A stretch of 64,000 bases of DNA, from the NCBI GenBank assembly GCA_947471745.1, contig CANJKZ010000414.1, positions 86,104 to 150,103 on the forward strand, in the 5' to 3' direction. A program made the position numbers and the translations under genes. Positions within the stretch are counted from its first letter, which is position 1. The number at the start of each line of letters is the position of its first letter. Shown in pieces: positions 11,381-22,350 of the stretch. Origin of the DNA: Closterium sp. Naga37s-1. Its lineage: Eukaryota > Streptophyta > Zygnematophyceae > Desmidiales > Closteriaceae. The notes under the pieces are model-generated. The model saw nothing but the letters and a program-made list of their open reading frames with translations. It had not been told where the DNA came from and made no database searches.

Positions 11381-12384
11381 GTAAGCACTGCTCTGAACCT
11401 TTCCGAACCGTTCTGAAATGTCCTGAACATTCCTAAACCGCTCTTGACCGTTACCTCTGGTGTTACCACTCTGTGCACGGCAGAACCTCCTGTCCGCCTA
11501 CACTCCCCCCTATCCCCTGTCCGCCTACACTCCCCCCTATCCCCTGCCTCCTGAATCTCGCTTAGTCTTGGCCCCCCACGCCCTCCCCTCCTCCCACGTC
11601 AGTGCCCTTCCTCACTCCCCCACTCCTCACTTTCCCACTCCTGACTCCCCCACTCCTCACTCCCCCACTCCTCACTCCCCTGCTCCTCACTCCCCCACTC
11701 CTCACTCCCCCACCCAGCTGCGTTCTTCCCCCACCCAGCTGCGTTCTTCCCCCACCCACCTGCGTTCTTCCCCCACCCGACGTGCTGCAAGGCCTTAGCA
11801 GTGGTGCAGCCGCAGCAGGGCAAGGGCAGGCAGGCGAGGTGCTGTAGTCTGGATTTGCCTCCGCACCCTCTCCTATTTCTCCCATACTGTATGTATCATC
11901 CTCCCTCCCCGTCTTCTTTCTCCCCTGGCCCTTAGCCAAGGGTTTATATAAATAAATACCACTGGTTTTTTTTCCTCCCCCGCTTAGCTTTCCTCCCCCG
12001 CTTTATTCGGACTCTCAGCCGTTTTCCCCGTAGCCTTCACTAACCCTTTGCGTGTCCCTCCCTCCAACCGCCCTTTCTCTTACTCCTGCTTGGTCCTCGG
12101 CCCCTCTCCCTCATCCCACGTGTGCACTTTTTTGCCCCTGCTGTCTCAGGTGTCGTCCCGCGTGCCGTCCCATGTGGGGAGGTACAAGTACGAGTGCGAG
12201 TTTGTGTCGATGTTTTTTTGGAATTCTAAAGAAATGGCTCAAAAGGACTGCAAGTCCCAAGGTTAAGGACTGCTAGTTTGTGTCAAGGGGCCTCAGGGAC
12301 TGTGGCTCAAAAGAACTTGCAGTCCCTTATGTGAGTGAACCATATGTTATCTGCATGCATGGTGTGCTCTCATTGGATGTGTAT
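11381..12384. other. Pyrimidine-rich region with short tandem repeats
   Basis: A CTCCTCACTCCCCCA-type array occupies about 11590-11710 and a 24-bp unit repeats three times at 11710-11785. ATATAAATAAATACC at about 11945 is TATA-like. At 12151-12210 a splice acceptor-like TGTCTCAG precedes an open stretch reading RVPSHVGRYKYECEFVS; I do not recognise it and cannot tie it to a gene. Confidence 0.4.
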
Positions 12385-12838
12385 GTGACACAATTATGCA
12401 GAATTATGCACAATCATGCACAATCATGCACAATCATGCACAATCATGCACAACCATCCACAATCATGCACAACCATCCACAATCATGCACAACCATGCA
12501 CAACCATGCATAAACATCCACAATCATGCACAACCATCCACAATCATCCACAATCATGCACAACCATCCACAATCATGCACAACCATGCACAACCATGCA
12601 CAATCATGCACAACCATGCACAACCATGCACAACCATGCACAACCATGCACAATCATGCACAACCATGCACAATCATGCACAACCATGCACAACCATGCA
12701 GAACCATGCACAACCATGCACAATCATGCACAACCATGCACAATCATGCACAATCATGCACAACCATCCACAATCATGCACAACCATGCACAACCATGCA
12801 CAACCATGCATAATCATCCACGATCATCCACAACCATG
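12385..12838. repeat. 12-bp minisatellite CACAACCATGCA
   Basis: About 37 copies of CACAACCATGCA with variants CACAATCATGCA and CACAATCATCCA. Because 12 is a multiple of three, all frames stay open on both strands (MHNHAQP-type repeats); these are not genes. The variants are interleaved rather than blocked, which suggests mixed turnover. Confidence 0.95.
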
Positions 12839-13340
12839 CGCGATCTTTCAGACCCAGCAATAATGAATGCGAGCTGGTGTCAGGGGACCTGTCATCCCAT
12901 ACGACTCTGACTGAGTCCCGCATGTGAGCCATATGAATTTGCTCATTAGCACGCAAGGCTCTGTTTTCCTGCCCTCCGCCCCTTCATTCACCCTTTCTGC
13001 GCCTGTCCGTTTTGTACGCTGCCACGCACTGCGAATCACAGCAGCAGCAGTTGCATCAACGGCACTAGCAGAGCAGTGCTGGACTGGCGACTATTGATGC
13101 TGCCAGCCTCAATAGTCAGCATGGTGCATGGGTGACTAAGGAAGAGGCGCCGGCACCACCAAGCTCTTGGGATGATGTCAGCATGGTGCATGGTGCATGG
13201 GTGCATGAGAGTGTGATGAAGGGGCTGTGTAAAAGCTGGTCAACGCTGGTCAACGCTGGTCAATGCTAATGGATGTGTTTTATTGTTACGTGGCACATGC
13301 TGCCTCCCTCATCTCATGTCTGGCTTCTGTCTGTGTGTGG
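12839..13340. other. Spacer with no recognised feature
   Basis: No exon recognised. Short local duplications occur: GCATGGTGCATGG near 13120 and 13182, and GGTCAACGCT three times near 13240. Confidence 0.4.
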
Positions 13341-13465
13341 AGCCTGCTCTCACTCTCACTTCCTCCCACTCTCACTCTCACCTCCTCCCACTCTCACCTC
13401 CTCTCACTCTCACCTCCTCCCACTCTCACCTCCTCCCACTCTCACCTCCTCCCACTCTCACGCCA
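13341..13465. repeat. CTCTCACCTCCTCCCA minisatellite
   Basis: About eight copies of a 16-bp pyrimidine-rich unit. It lies immediately upstream of the pentatricopeptide remains and shows no coding signal. Confidence 0.8.
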
Positions 13466-13675
13466 TGGACATGCCTGTGTGTCTGCAAAGCATCGCCTCG
13501 TCCCTCTTCTCCTTCTACATTCTGCTGTGCCACTGCCTGCACCATCCCCTGCACGCTCCCACGTCCGCATGCTAACTGTGTGGCTTCTCATCGCACATGT
13601 GGCTTCTCTATGTGTGCAACCTTGCAATCAATCTCTCACCTCCTCCCGCGCCCGCATCCCTGTCCCCGTGCCTCT

Positions 13676-14515
13676 GCAGGGCGTCGTCGCCCCGTCCCTC
13701 TTCACCTTCCACATCCTCCTGCGCCACTGCCTGCACCACTGCCTGCGCCACTGCCTGCACCACTGCCTGCGCCACTGCCTGCACCACTGCCTGCGCCACT
13801 GCCTGCGCCACCCTTCTCACGCACCCTCGTCCGCGCCCACCTTCTCAACGCCCTCCTGCACGCCATGCATCACCACCATCGCCTGCTCCCCTCCGCGCAA
13901 ACCCACTCCATCCTCCTCCGCCTCTTCCTTCACACCGGGCAGCTGTCCCGGGCAGAAAAATCTTCCCACGCCCTGCTGGACGATGGCTTGGCGCCGTCCC
14001 CTGCTGCCTGCGCTGCGCTGGGGATGGCCATAGGACGGGCGGGGGGGAGGTGGAGGGTATGTGGAGGAGGGTGGTCGAGACTCGACCCATGCATGTGGCG
14101 CGCATAGCAACGCATGTGGCGGCTGGTGACATTAACATGGCAGAAGAGGCGTTCTCCTCTCTGCATGCATGCCTGCATCCGTCGCCTTTATATCGATGCC
14201 TGTAACGCTCTTCTCAAGGGGTACACGCGAGCTAACATGCCAGACGCTGCGCTGCGATTGGTTGATGAAATGCGCAGGGCCAACATGCCGTGCGGCACGG
14301 CCACCCTCTCTCTTCTCCTCTCCTGCCTCTCTCGCTCCCACCGCCTCTCCCATGCCACCGCCCTCCTCTCTCAACTGGTCACTGCTCCTGAGACCCCTGT
14401 AACCGTTGATCCTCCTGCCACCACCGTGGCCTTTGACCCACCGCCCCTGCCACGCCCTTCCCTCCCACCGCCCCCGCTCGGGAAGCTGCGAGGCGTTGCG
14501 GATGTCTGCACATGA
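13676..14515 (+). pseudogene. Pentatricopeptide-repeat (PPR) gene remnant
   Basis: After a splice acceptor-like CTCTGCAG at 13672-13679 the sequence encodes PPR-like helices: PSLFTFHILLRH, then LVRAHLLNALLHA, SAQTHSILLRLFLHTGQL, AEKSSHALLDDGLAPS, ATHVAAGDINMAEEAFSSL and the clear motif DACNALLKGYTRANMPDAAL followed by RLVDEMRRANMP. PPR proteins bind organellar RNA in single-base steps; plant genomes carry hundreds. The motifs lie in three different frames. One shift coincides with a minisatellite at 13733-13808, one with a run of G at about 14040, and one near 14170. The last frame ends at 14515 after a proline-rich tail. With no upstream mitochondrial or plastid leader found and at least two shifts, I call it a pseudogene; sequencing error in the G run is possible. 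Confidence 0.6.
13733..13808. repeat. 24-bp minisatellite inside the PPR remnant
   Basis: CACTGCCTGCGC and CACTGCCTGCAC alternate about three times. The array sits in a helix-coding position (ILLRHCL) and the frame before it differs from the frame after it, so expansion here is one cause of the break. Confidence 0.8.
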
Positions 14516-15200
14516 TGTGCGTAGTACGGTATCAGTATGTGGGGATGTGCAGCAAGGGAGAGCAGTATCAGTGTGTGGGGATGATGTGCGTTGCGGGTGT
14601 GCAGCAAGGGAGAGCAGTATCAGCATGTGGGGATGATGTGCGTGTGGAGTAGGGGCGTTCCTGACCGGTGTGTTGCTTGGTGGGTGCCGTTTGGATGCCC
14701 ATGGCTTGTGTCAAGGAGCAGAGCGTAATCTCCTAAGTTTCTTGTGGATCTGCTCTCCACAAACATGAAGGTTCTTCTCTAACTATAATAGTTCCCAACA
14801 ATTACCACAGCAACATCAATGCAGCAGGCCCCAACAATTCTCATGTCTACCTTTGATAGGCCTGGTTCTTTTACACGTCTGTTGCACTACCTCAACATCC
14901 AAAACATTCAAGGTACAGTGCGTTGATCTTTCAAATGATCACCAGTCACATATACAGAGTTAATAAACAAGCTATTAGTGTAACATAGTATTGCAAAGTA
15001 AGTGACGTACTTCGCACAACATCATCTACGGGTACACGACAACATAGTACCTACCCTGCACTGAACAGCACGGGGATGCTGCATTGACAGGAACCTAGCA
15101 GTGACCAACCTTCTCAACAGCCAGTCTGCACCAGACTGCACCAGCATGGGGATGCTGCACTAGACTCGCCTTGCTTCTCCAACACCACCTGTGGTAGGAC
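14516..15200. other. Spacer; short duplications then AT-richer sequence
   Basis: At 14510-14640 a 60-bp segment (GTATCAGTATGTGGGGATG-type) is repeated three times. From 14650 to 15180 the sequence is less GC-rich and I see no gene, RNA or transposon signature. Confidence 0.4.
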
Positions 15201-15202
15201 AA

Positions 15203-15494
15203 GGAAGGGAAGCAGGGGAGGGATGGGAAGCAGGAAAGGGATGGGAAGCAGGAAAGGGATGGGAAGCAGGAAAGGGATGGGAAGCAGGAAAGGGATGGGA
15301 AGCAGGAAAGGAATGGGAAGCAGGAAAGGGATGGGAAGCAGGAAAGGGATGGGAAGCAGGAAAGGGATGGGAAGCAGGGAAGGAATGGAAGGAGGAAAGG
15401 GATGGGAAGCAGGAAAGGAATGGGAAGCAGGAAAGGGATGGGAAGCAGGAAAGGGAGGGGAAGCAGGAAAGGAATGGGAAGCAGGAAAGGAATG
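15203..15494. repeat. 18-bp minisatellite GGGAAGCAGGAAAGGGAT
   Basis: About 16 copies with a few variants. The period is a multiple of three, so open frames on either strand are artefacts. Confidence 0.95.
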
Positions 15495-15539
15495 GTAAAT
15501 GGCAAACCCTCGTAAACGGCCGGTTTCTCCTTCTCCCTA

Positions 15540-17450
15540 CTCTACAACATCCCTTCTTTGCTTCATCCCTTCTTTGCTTCATCCCTTCTCTTCTTCACCC
15601 CTTCTCCCCTTCTCTGATTCTCTTCCCTCGTTTTCTTCAAGCCCTCTCCTTCACCCCCTTTCTACTCTACACCTTCTCCAATTCACCCCTTCACTGCTGC
15701 ATCCCTTCTCTCCTTTTTCCCTTCTCTGCTGCATCTCTTCTCTCCTTATTTCCTTCTCTGCTGCACCCTCTTCTCTCCTCTTTCCCTTCTCTTCTTACCC
15801 CCTTCTCTTCTTACACCCTTCTCTCCTTCTTTGCTTCACACCCTTCTCTCCTTCTCTGCTTCTCCTTCTTTGCTTCACACCCCTTCTTTCCTTCTCTCCT
15901 TTGCTTCACACCCCTTCTCTCCTTCTCTGCTTCACACCCCTTCTCTCCTTCTCCTTCACACCCCTTCTCTCCTTCTCTGCTTCACACCCCTTCTTTCCTT
16001 CTCTCCTTCTCCTTCACACCCCTTCTCTCCTTCTCCTTCGCACCCCTTCTCTGCTTCTCTCCTTCTTTGTTCACACCCCTTCTCTCCTTCTCTGCTTCTC
16101 CTTCTTTGCTTCACACCCCTTCTTTCCTTCTCTCCTTAGCTTCACACCCCTTCTCTGCTTCTCCTTCACACCCCTTCTCTCCTTCTCTGCTTCACACCCC
16201 TTCTCTCCTTCTCCTTCACACCCCTTCTCTCCTTCTCTGCTTCACACCCCTTCTTTCCTTCTCTCCTTCTCCTTCACACCCCTTCTCTCCTTCTCCTTCA
16301 CACCCCTTCTCTGCTTCTCTCCTTCTTTGCTTCACACCCCTTCTCTCCTTCTCTGCTTCTCCTTTGCTTCACACCCCTTCTCTCCTCTGCTTCTCCGTCA
16401 CACCCCTTCTCTCCTTCTCTGCTTCACACCCCTTCTCTCCTTCTCTGCTTCACACCCCTTCTCTCCTCTCCTTCACACCCCTTCTCTGCTTCACATCCCT
16501 TCTCTCCTCTGCTTCACACCCCTTCTCTCCTTCACACCCCTTCTCTCATTCATACGCCTTCTCCTTCATACCCCTTCTCTGCTTCTCTGCTCCGCACCCC
16601 TTTTCTGCTTCTCTGCTCCACACCCCTTCTCTGCTTGTGTGCTTCACCCCTCCTCTTTTCACCCCTCTGCTGCTTCACCCCTTCACCCCTTCTCTCCTTC
16701 TCTGCTTCACACCCCTTCTCTCCTTCTCTGATTCACACCCCTTCTCTCCTCTGTTTCACAGTCCTTCTCTCCTTCATACCCCTTCTCTCCTTCATACCCC
16801 TTCTCTCCTTCATACCCCTCCTCTCCTTCACACCCCTTCTCTGCTTCTCCTTCACACCCCTTCTCTCCTTCATACCCCTTCTCTCCTTCATACCCCTTCT
16901 CTCCTCCTCTGCTTCACACCCCTTCTCTCCTCTGCTTCACACCCCTTCTCTCCTCTGCTTCACACCCATTCTCTCCTTTTCTGCTTCACACCCCTTCTCC
17001 TCTGCTTCACACCCCTTCTCTCTTTCTCTGCTTCACACCCCTTCTCTCTTTCTCTGCTTCACACCCCTTCTCTCCTCCTCTGCTTCACACCCCTTCTCTC
17101 CTCCTCTGCTTCACACCCCTTCTCTCCTTCACACCCCTTCTCTCCTCTGCGTCACATCCCTTCTCTCCTTCATACCCCTTCTCTCCTTCATACCCCTTCT
17201 CTCCTTCACGCCCCTTCTCAGCTTCTCTGCTCCACACACCTCTGCTTCTCTGCTCCACACCCCTTCTCTGCTTCTCTGCTCCACCCCTCCTCTTTTCAAC
17301 CCTCTGCTGCTTCACCCCTTCTCTGCTGCTTCACATTGCTTTGCTGCTTCATCCTTAGCAGCCTCTTAAAAACTTCCTTAACAGCCTTGCTTCACATTTC
17401 TCTGCTGCTTCACCCCTTTCTCTGCTGCTAAACCCCTTCTCTGCTGCTAA
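15540..17450. repeat. 1.9-kb polypyrimidine satellite
   Basis: Irregular arrays built from TTCACACCCCTTCTCTCC and TTCTCTGC modules, almost purely C and T on the plus strand. A 746-codon open frame runs through it only because the repeat rarely forms TAA, TAG or TGA. Such a tract can form triplex or H-DNA. Confidence 0.9.
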
Positions 17451-17935
17451 ACACTTTCTTTGCTGCTAAACCCCTTCTCCCCTTAAGAGCCTCCCTTGGC
17501 AGCCCTTCGCACTTTCCTTAGCAGCTTCCTTCAAAACCCTTAACAGCTTCCCTAGCAACTTCCTTAGCAGCCTCTTAGCAACTTCCTTAACAGCCTTGCT
17601 AGCAGCCCTTAGCAGCTTCACCACTCCTTCACCCCTCCCTCAGCATCACGGCTTTGAGGAGACGACTGTTCGGCGCAAGTTTCCTTAGAAACCCTTATCA
17701 GCTTCCTTGGCAGCTTCCTTAGCACCCCTTAGCAGCTTCCTTAGCACCCCTAAGCAGCTTCCTTAGCAGCTTCCTTAGCGACATCCTTAGCACCCCTTAG
17801 CGGCTTCCTTAGTAGTTTCCTTAACAGCTTCGTTAGCAGCCCTAAGTAGCTTTCCCACTCCTTCACCCCTTCCTCAGCATCACGGTTTTGAGGAAGTGAC
17901 TGTTGGGCGCGTAGCGCAAGATTCAAGGCACCAAG
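17451..17935. repeat. TTCCTTAGCAGC repeats with a doubled 50-bp segment
   Basis: Short units around CTTCCTTAGCAG are repeated many times. A segment running from CTTCACCCCT through CAGCATCACGG to TGAGGA-GACTGTT occurs at about 17627-17680 and again at 17861-17912, so the block has also duplicated at a larger scale. Confidence 0.75.
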
Positions 17936-18305
17936 GGGAAAGGACACCAAGTTCTCCTCACCCACGCCAGTGAGGAAAAACTCGTGTTACCCGGGTCACC
18001 CCAAGAGAATCGCTACCTGGAGTGTGTGGTACCTTGCGAGCATGATTCTGCTGCAGTCAGAACCATGCAAGTCAAGGCCAGACTCCATCACGATCCCCTT
18101 GAAGCTTCCCGGGCAACGTGTGCCACTGCCTCTTGGCCTGAGCATGCACACTCAGTTGCCTTGTCTCTCCACGCCACCCACCATCCCAGTCAACCCCTCG
18201 CCACCGTTCTGCCAAGGTTTTTGCCGCTTCCACCCCTCATCTCCCTCCTTTCACAGAATTGCGGCTGATTCAGTGCTGTTGTTTCAGTTAGGCTGATTCA
18301 GTGCG
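17936..18305. other. Spacer with unassigned open frame
   Basis: An open stretch of 94 codons starts at 17984 and is not repetitive. I do not recognise it, and no splice or promoter context supports it, so it is left uncalled. Confidence 0.3.
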
Positions 18306-18650
18306 GCTGCTCTCTGCTACATCCGCTGCGTCGTCGGTGTTGCCCTGCTACAACTGCAGCGTCGTCGGTGTTGCCCTGCTACAACTGCTGCGTCGTCGGT
18401 GTTGCCCTGCTACAACTGCTTCGTGAAGAAGTCATCTGCTGAAGGGGTGATCTGCTGCGTCGTGAAGGGGTTTCCATATGCTGCGTCGTGAAGGAGTTTT
18501 CATCTGCTGCATCTGTTGTCCTGCTGCATCGTCGGTGTTGTCCTGTTGCGTCGTCGGTGTTGTCCTGCTGCTACATCTGCTTCGTGAAGGGGTCGTCTGC
18601 TGAAGGGGTGATCTGCTGAAGGGGTGATCTGCTGAAGGGGTGCCGTTCAA
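18306..18650. repeat. CTGCTGCGTCGTCGGTGTTG repeats (about 32 bp)
   Basis: Three good copies and several degenerate ones of a 32-bp unit, then CTGCTGAAGGGGTGAT units to about 18645. Confidence 0.8.
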
Positions 18651-18699
18651 CGCTGCTACTGTTGAAGACCGTTGAAACCGCTGCTGCCATTGAAGACCT

Positions 18700-18900
18700 T
18701 TGAAGACGTTGACCGCTGCTGCCGTTGAAGACGTTGACCGCTGCTGCCGTTGAAGACGTTGACCGCTGCCGCCGTTGAAGACGTTGACCGCTGCCGCCGT
18801 TGAAGACGTTGACCGCTGCCGCCGTTGAAGACGTTGACCGCTGCCGCCGTTGAAGACGTTGACCGCTGCCGGCGTTGAAGACGTTGACCGCTGCCGCCGT
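18700..18900. repeat. 25-bp minisatellite around GAAGACGTTGACCGCTGC
   Basis: About eight copies at 25-bp spacing (18724, 18749, 18774 and on). It ends exactly where the next array begins. Confidence 0.9.
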
Positions 18901-18901
18901 G

Positions 18902-19222
18902 GTGCTCCAAGGTGCAGATCTGAAGCTCCAAGGTGCAGATCTGAAGCTCCAAGGTGCAGATCTGAAGCTCCAAGGTGCAGATCTGAAGCTCCAAGGTGCA
19001 GATCTGAAGCTCCAAGGTGCAGATCTGAAGCTCCAAGGTGCAGATCTGAAGCTCCAAGGTGCAGATCTGAAGCTCCAAGGTGCAGATCTGAAGCTCCAAG
19101 GTGCAGATCTGAAGCTCCAAGGTGCAAATCTGAAGCTCCAAGGTGCAAATCTGAAGCCCCAAGGTGCAGATCTGAAGCTCCAAGGTGCAGATCTGAAGCT
19201 CCAAGGTGCAGACCGAAGCTCC
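18902..19222. repeat. 21-bp minisatellite around GGTGCAGATCTGAAGCTCCA
   Basis: About 15 nearly identical copies of a 21-bp unit containing a BglII-like AGATCT. Very low divergence suggests recent expansion. Open frames on both strands are period artefacts. Confidence 0.95.
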
Positions 19223-19429
19223 AAGGTGAAAAACGAAGCTTAATGTGTTGATCGCACTCCTTAGAGCACTTTCTGCAAAAACAAACAAACAAAATTAGTG
19301 ATTTGAAGAATATTTCTTGCGAGCAACAATCTGTACAAAATGATTAGAAAGCTGAAGGTGGTAAAGCTTACAAATTGCTGCTGCCGTGATGACCTGCTGC
19401 TGCCGTGATGACCGTAGAAACTTCTACTG

Positions 19430-20400
19430 CCGTGAAGAGTTAAAACTGATGCTGCTGTTTCAAGGGTTGATCCGCTGAAGAGTGAAGCCCCGCTCCCAGT
19501 GTTCCTGAAAAGCGGGGGGAGGGAACACAGGCAAAGGCCAAAGTTAGTAAACAGCAAACTCATATAAAAAAACAAAGGAAAACGAAGAAAAACGAATGGT
19601 GAAATGAGCGTCCATGATACGTATGGGCTGCAGCCAACTAGAGGGAGGAGAGCTGTCCTATTCTACCCAAACCCGACCCAAACCCGCGGAGGATCATCTA
19701 GCTGGACAGCAGCCATACGTATCAGAGGGACGGTGAAGTTCACGAAAACGAGATGCAAAACGAAACGATGGCGAAATGATGGATGAAATCGACGAGCTGA
19801 GCAACGAAAAATCGAAACACGAAGGGGAAACAAAGAACGGGACTTCCCAATTAGTCGATGCTGAAAGCGAAACGCGGCTCCCTTGAAGCTCGCGAAAAGC
19901 AGGTTGTCGCACGGCCGCCGTAGCAGGTCGCCAGTAGCATGTTGAAACTTCCTTGAAACTCCGCTGCAGCCCCGCTGGAGAGTGAAGCTCCCAATATTTC
20001 TGAAAAGAGACCAAGGCACGAAGTCAGTAATCGGCACAAGAAGATTGCAAGCAAAAGAAAGAAAAAACAAGAAACGAATGCGAAAATGAAAAGCGAAAAC
20101 GAAAACGAGTGAAAACCGACGTTGAAAACAAAACGTGGCGGGGAAACGACGCCCATGATAGGCGGACTGCGGCTTGCAGAGGGCAGAGGTAAACTAATCT
20201 ACCCAACCCGAGCTATTCTACCCAAACCCAAGGAGGAGCTATACATCTACAAGCCGCAGCCACGAATCAGAGGGGCGGTGGAATGCGACGTGAATGGAAA
20301 CGGCGCATGGAAACAACGAAAAAAACGACAAACGAAAAAACGAAAAGGACGGGAAGAAAGGTACTTCCCAGTTACGAGTCGTTGAAGCTTGGAGCACGGC
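19430..20400. repeat. Two diverged copies of a 0.5-kb module with a hairpin
   Basis: The order of landmarks is the same in both copies: GAGTGAAGC-CCAGTGTTCCTGAAAAG, a purine-rich GAAAACGAA stretch, a hairpin around two CTACCCAAACCC motifs, ATCAGAGGG-CGGTG, then GGGACTTCCCA or GGTACTTCCCA. Copy one spans about 19430-19925 and copy two about 19930-20400. Hairpin arms are at 19616-19642/19697-19723 and about 20163-20178/20245-20262. No protein-coding signal is seen. Confidence 0.65.
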
Positions 20401-20570
20401 CATTGGAGTTGATGTGGCGTTGGAGTAGGGTGCACGACATTGCAGAACGCGGGTTGCCCACGAGAGCGTTGCAGCACGGCCATTGGAGCTGATGTGGCGT
20501 TGGAGTAGAGTGCACGGCATTGCAGATCGCGGGTTGCCCACATGTGGCATGTTGCAACTGATGTGGCGTA
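20401..20570. repeat. 73-bp tandem duplication
   Basis: The segment starting GAGCACGGCCATTGGAG is repeated about 2.3 times up to 20570. The 5' part of a third unit remains. Confidence 0.75.
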
Positions 20571-21385
20571 TGTTGAGCGATTGTTGATGAGGGATCAAGA
20601 CCTGCAGAGGTTTAAACACAAAATGATTAGAAAAAATTCAAAGGCAAAAAAAAAAAATAGCGGCAGAAGTGCAGAATAAGGGAAACTTCAACAAGGCTTA
20701 CATCTGGAGATCGTGAGGTAAGCCGGGCGGGGGGCGGGGGCGTGGATGGATGCAGGTGATTGTTGGCGTTGGGGGCGGAAGTTGGTGGCGGCCGATCTCC
20801 AGGGTCGTTAATCGAGGTCGAGGTGGAACTCCAGAAGCTCCCTTTGAAAGTAAATGACTGAAAATTGTGGGCTAAAGTTTACAATGAGAAGTCATTGAGG
20901 TATATAGTAATTGCCCAAGGAAAGCAGTTGTTCATGAATCACGAGCCTAACAAAGTTCTGGAGAATGAAAAACCTACGCCAGGACGCCTAACGCGGTAAG
21001 GGTTTGGCCTCTGTCTTAGCGGCGGTACTTTGAGCCGCTTCAGTTCGCGGGTGTTTTGGTGTCTGTCTTAGCGGCGGTAATCCGCTTCAGTTCGCGGGAG
21101 TTTTGGTCTCTCTGTGATATTCCCTGGCTCAATAGGGCGATGGAGCAGAAGAGTGTCATCAGCGAGAAAACTACAGTTAGGGGCATGTTGCAGCAACTGT
21201 GGTGTGGTGCACCACCACTTGTTGACAAATGTTTTTTTGGGGTAAGCAGATCGAATGGGATGTGAATCCATATTTCAACTTGCTAAATTACTGTACCAGC
21301 GTCGTTCGCTTAATAATATGCTCGTAGTGGACAGGCATTTTGTTTCCGTTCTTCATCCGTTGCGATCCTCCAAAGCAAAACCTTT
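20571..21385. other. Spacer left of copia element A
   Basis: Contains a poly(A) run near 20650, a G-rich segment at 20727-20745 that could form a G-quadruplex, and a 50-bp tandem duplication (TCTGTCTTAGCGGCGGTA) at about 21012-21105. No gene recognised. Confidence 0.4.
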
Positions 21386-21518
21386 TGTCAAAACATATGC
21401 ATAAAACTATCTAGGCTATATTGGGGCTAGCCTTAGGGGGTACAGAAATATTCTCGACACTCTAGTTTTGTACCCCACTCTTGACCTAATAACACCATTC
21501 ATGCCTTAGTCTCTAACA
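21386..21518 (+). repeat. 5' LTR of copia element A
   Basis: 133 bp, TG...CA bounded, with the primer-binding site directly after it. Confidence 0.9.
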
Positions 21519-21879
21519 TGGCATCTAGAGCAGTAAGTCCTTAGGATCTAAGAAATTCGGGCCCACCTACTACTGAATTACCTCACCTACAGCTGTGCCT
21601 ATCTGCCTGCCTTACCTGCTGCCCGCGCGCGCCTCGGCTGCACGCGAGCGTGCATATTTTTTTTTAGCGCGCCCCGCTACCTTAGCCGCCCGCGCGCTCG
21701 CTGCTGTCGCGCGCAGCCTGTCGCCACGCGCAGCCCGCAGCCGCGCGCAGCTCGTCGCCGCGCGCAGCCCGCAGCCGCGCGCAGTCCGTCGTCGCGCGCA
21801 GCCAGCCGCCACGCGCAGCCCGCAGCCGCGCGCAGCCCGTCGCCGCGCGCAGCCCGCTGCCGCCCACGGCCACTGCAGC

Positions 21880-22350
21880 AGCCGCCCCTGGAGCAGCCGC
21901 CCCTGGACCCCGAGCAGCCGCCCCTGGCCCCTGAAGCAGCCGCCCCTGGAGCAGCCGCCCCTGGACCCAAAGCGGCCGCCCCTGGCCCCTGAAGCAGCCG
22001 CCCCTGGTGCAGCCGCCCCTGGACTCCGTGCAGCCGCCCCTGGACCCAGAGCAGCCGCCCCTGGACCCTCGAGCGCCGCCCCTGGACCCAGAGCAGCCGC
22101 CCCTGGACCCTCGAGCGCCGCCCCTGGACCCAGAGCAGCCGCCCCTGGCCCCTGCAGCAGCAGCCCCTGGAGCAGCCGCCCCTGGACCCCGAGCAGCCGC
22201 CCCTGGCCCCTGAAGCAACCGCCCCTGGTGCAGCCGCCCCTGGACCCTCGAGCAGTCGCCCCTGGACCCAGAGCAGCCGCCCCTGGTGCAGCCGCCCCTG
22301 GACTCCGTGCAGCCGCCCCTGGACCCGCGACGCCGCCCCTGGACCCCGTG
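21880..22350. repeat. 15-bp repeat GCAGCCGCCCCTGGA in element A
   Basis: About 30 units of a 15-bp GC-rich sequence lie in the 5' coding region of element A. In the plus frame they read as PPLDP/AAAPGP blocks. A 631-codon open frame on the minus strand (21677-23572) is a shadow of this composition. Confidence 0.85.

Noticed and set aside
12396-12910. MHNHAQP repeat protein frames
   Set aside because: 12-bp minisatellite, open in every frame; no start, splice or non-repeat domain.
15191-17431. 746-codon open frame on the plus strand
   Set aside because: Lies wholly in the GGGAAGCAGG and polypyrimidine repeats; the composition avoids stops in several frames.
17984-18268. 94-codon unique frame
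   Set aside because: Not recognised, lies between repeat blocks, and has no promoter, splice or homology support.
18432-19292. Minus-strand frames of 210-286 codons (SDLHLGA repeats)
   Set aside because: Generated by the 25-bp and 21-bp arrays; parallel frames are open on both strands.
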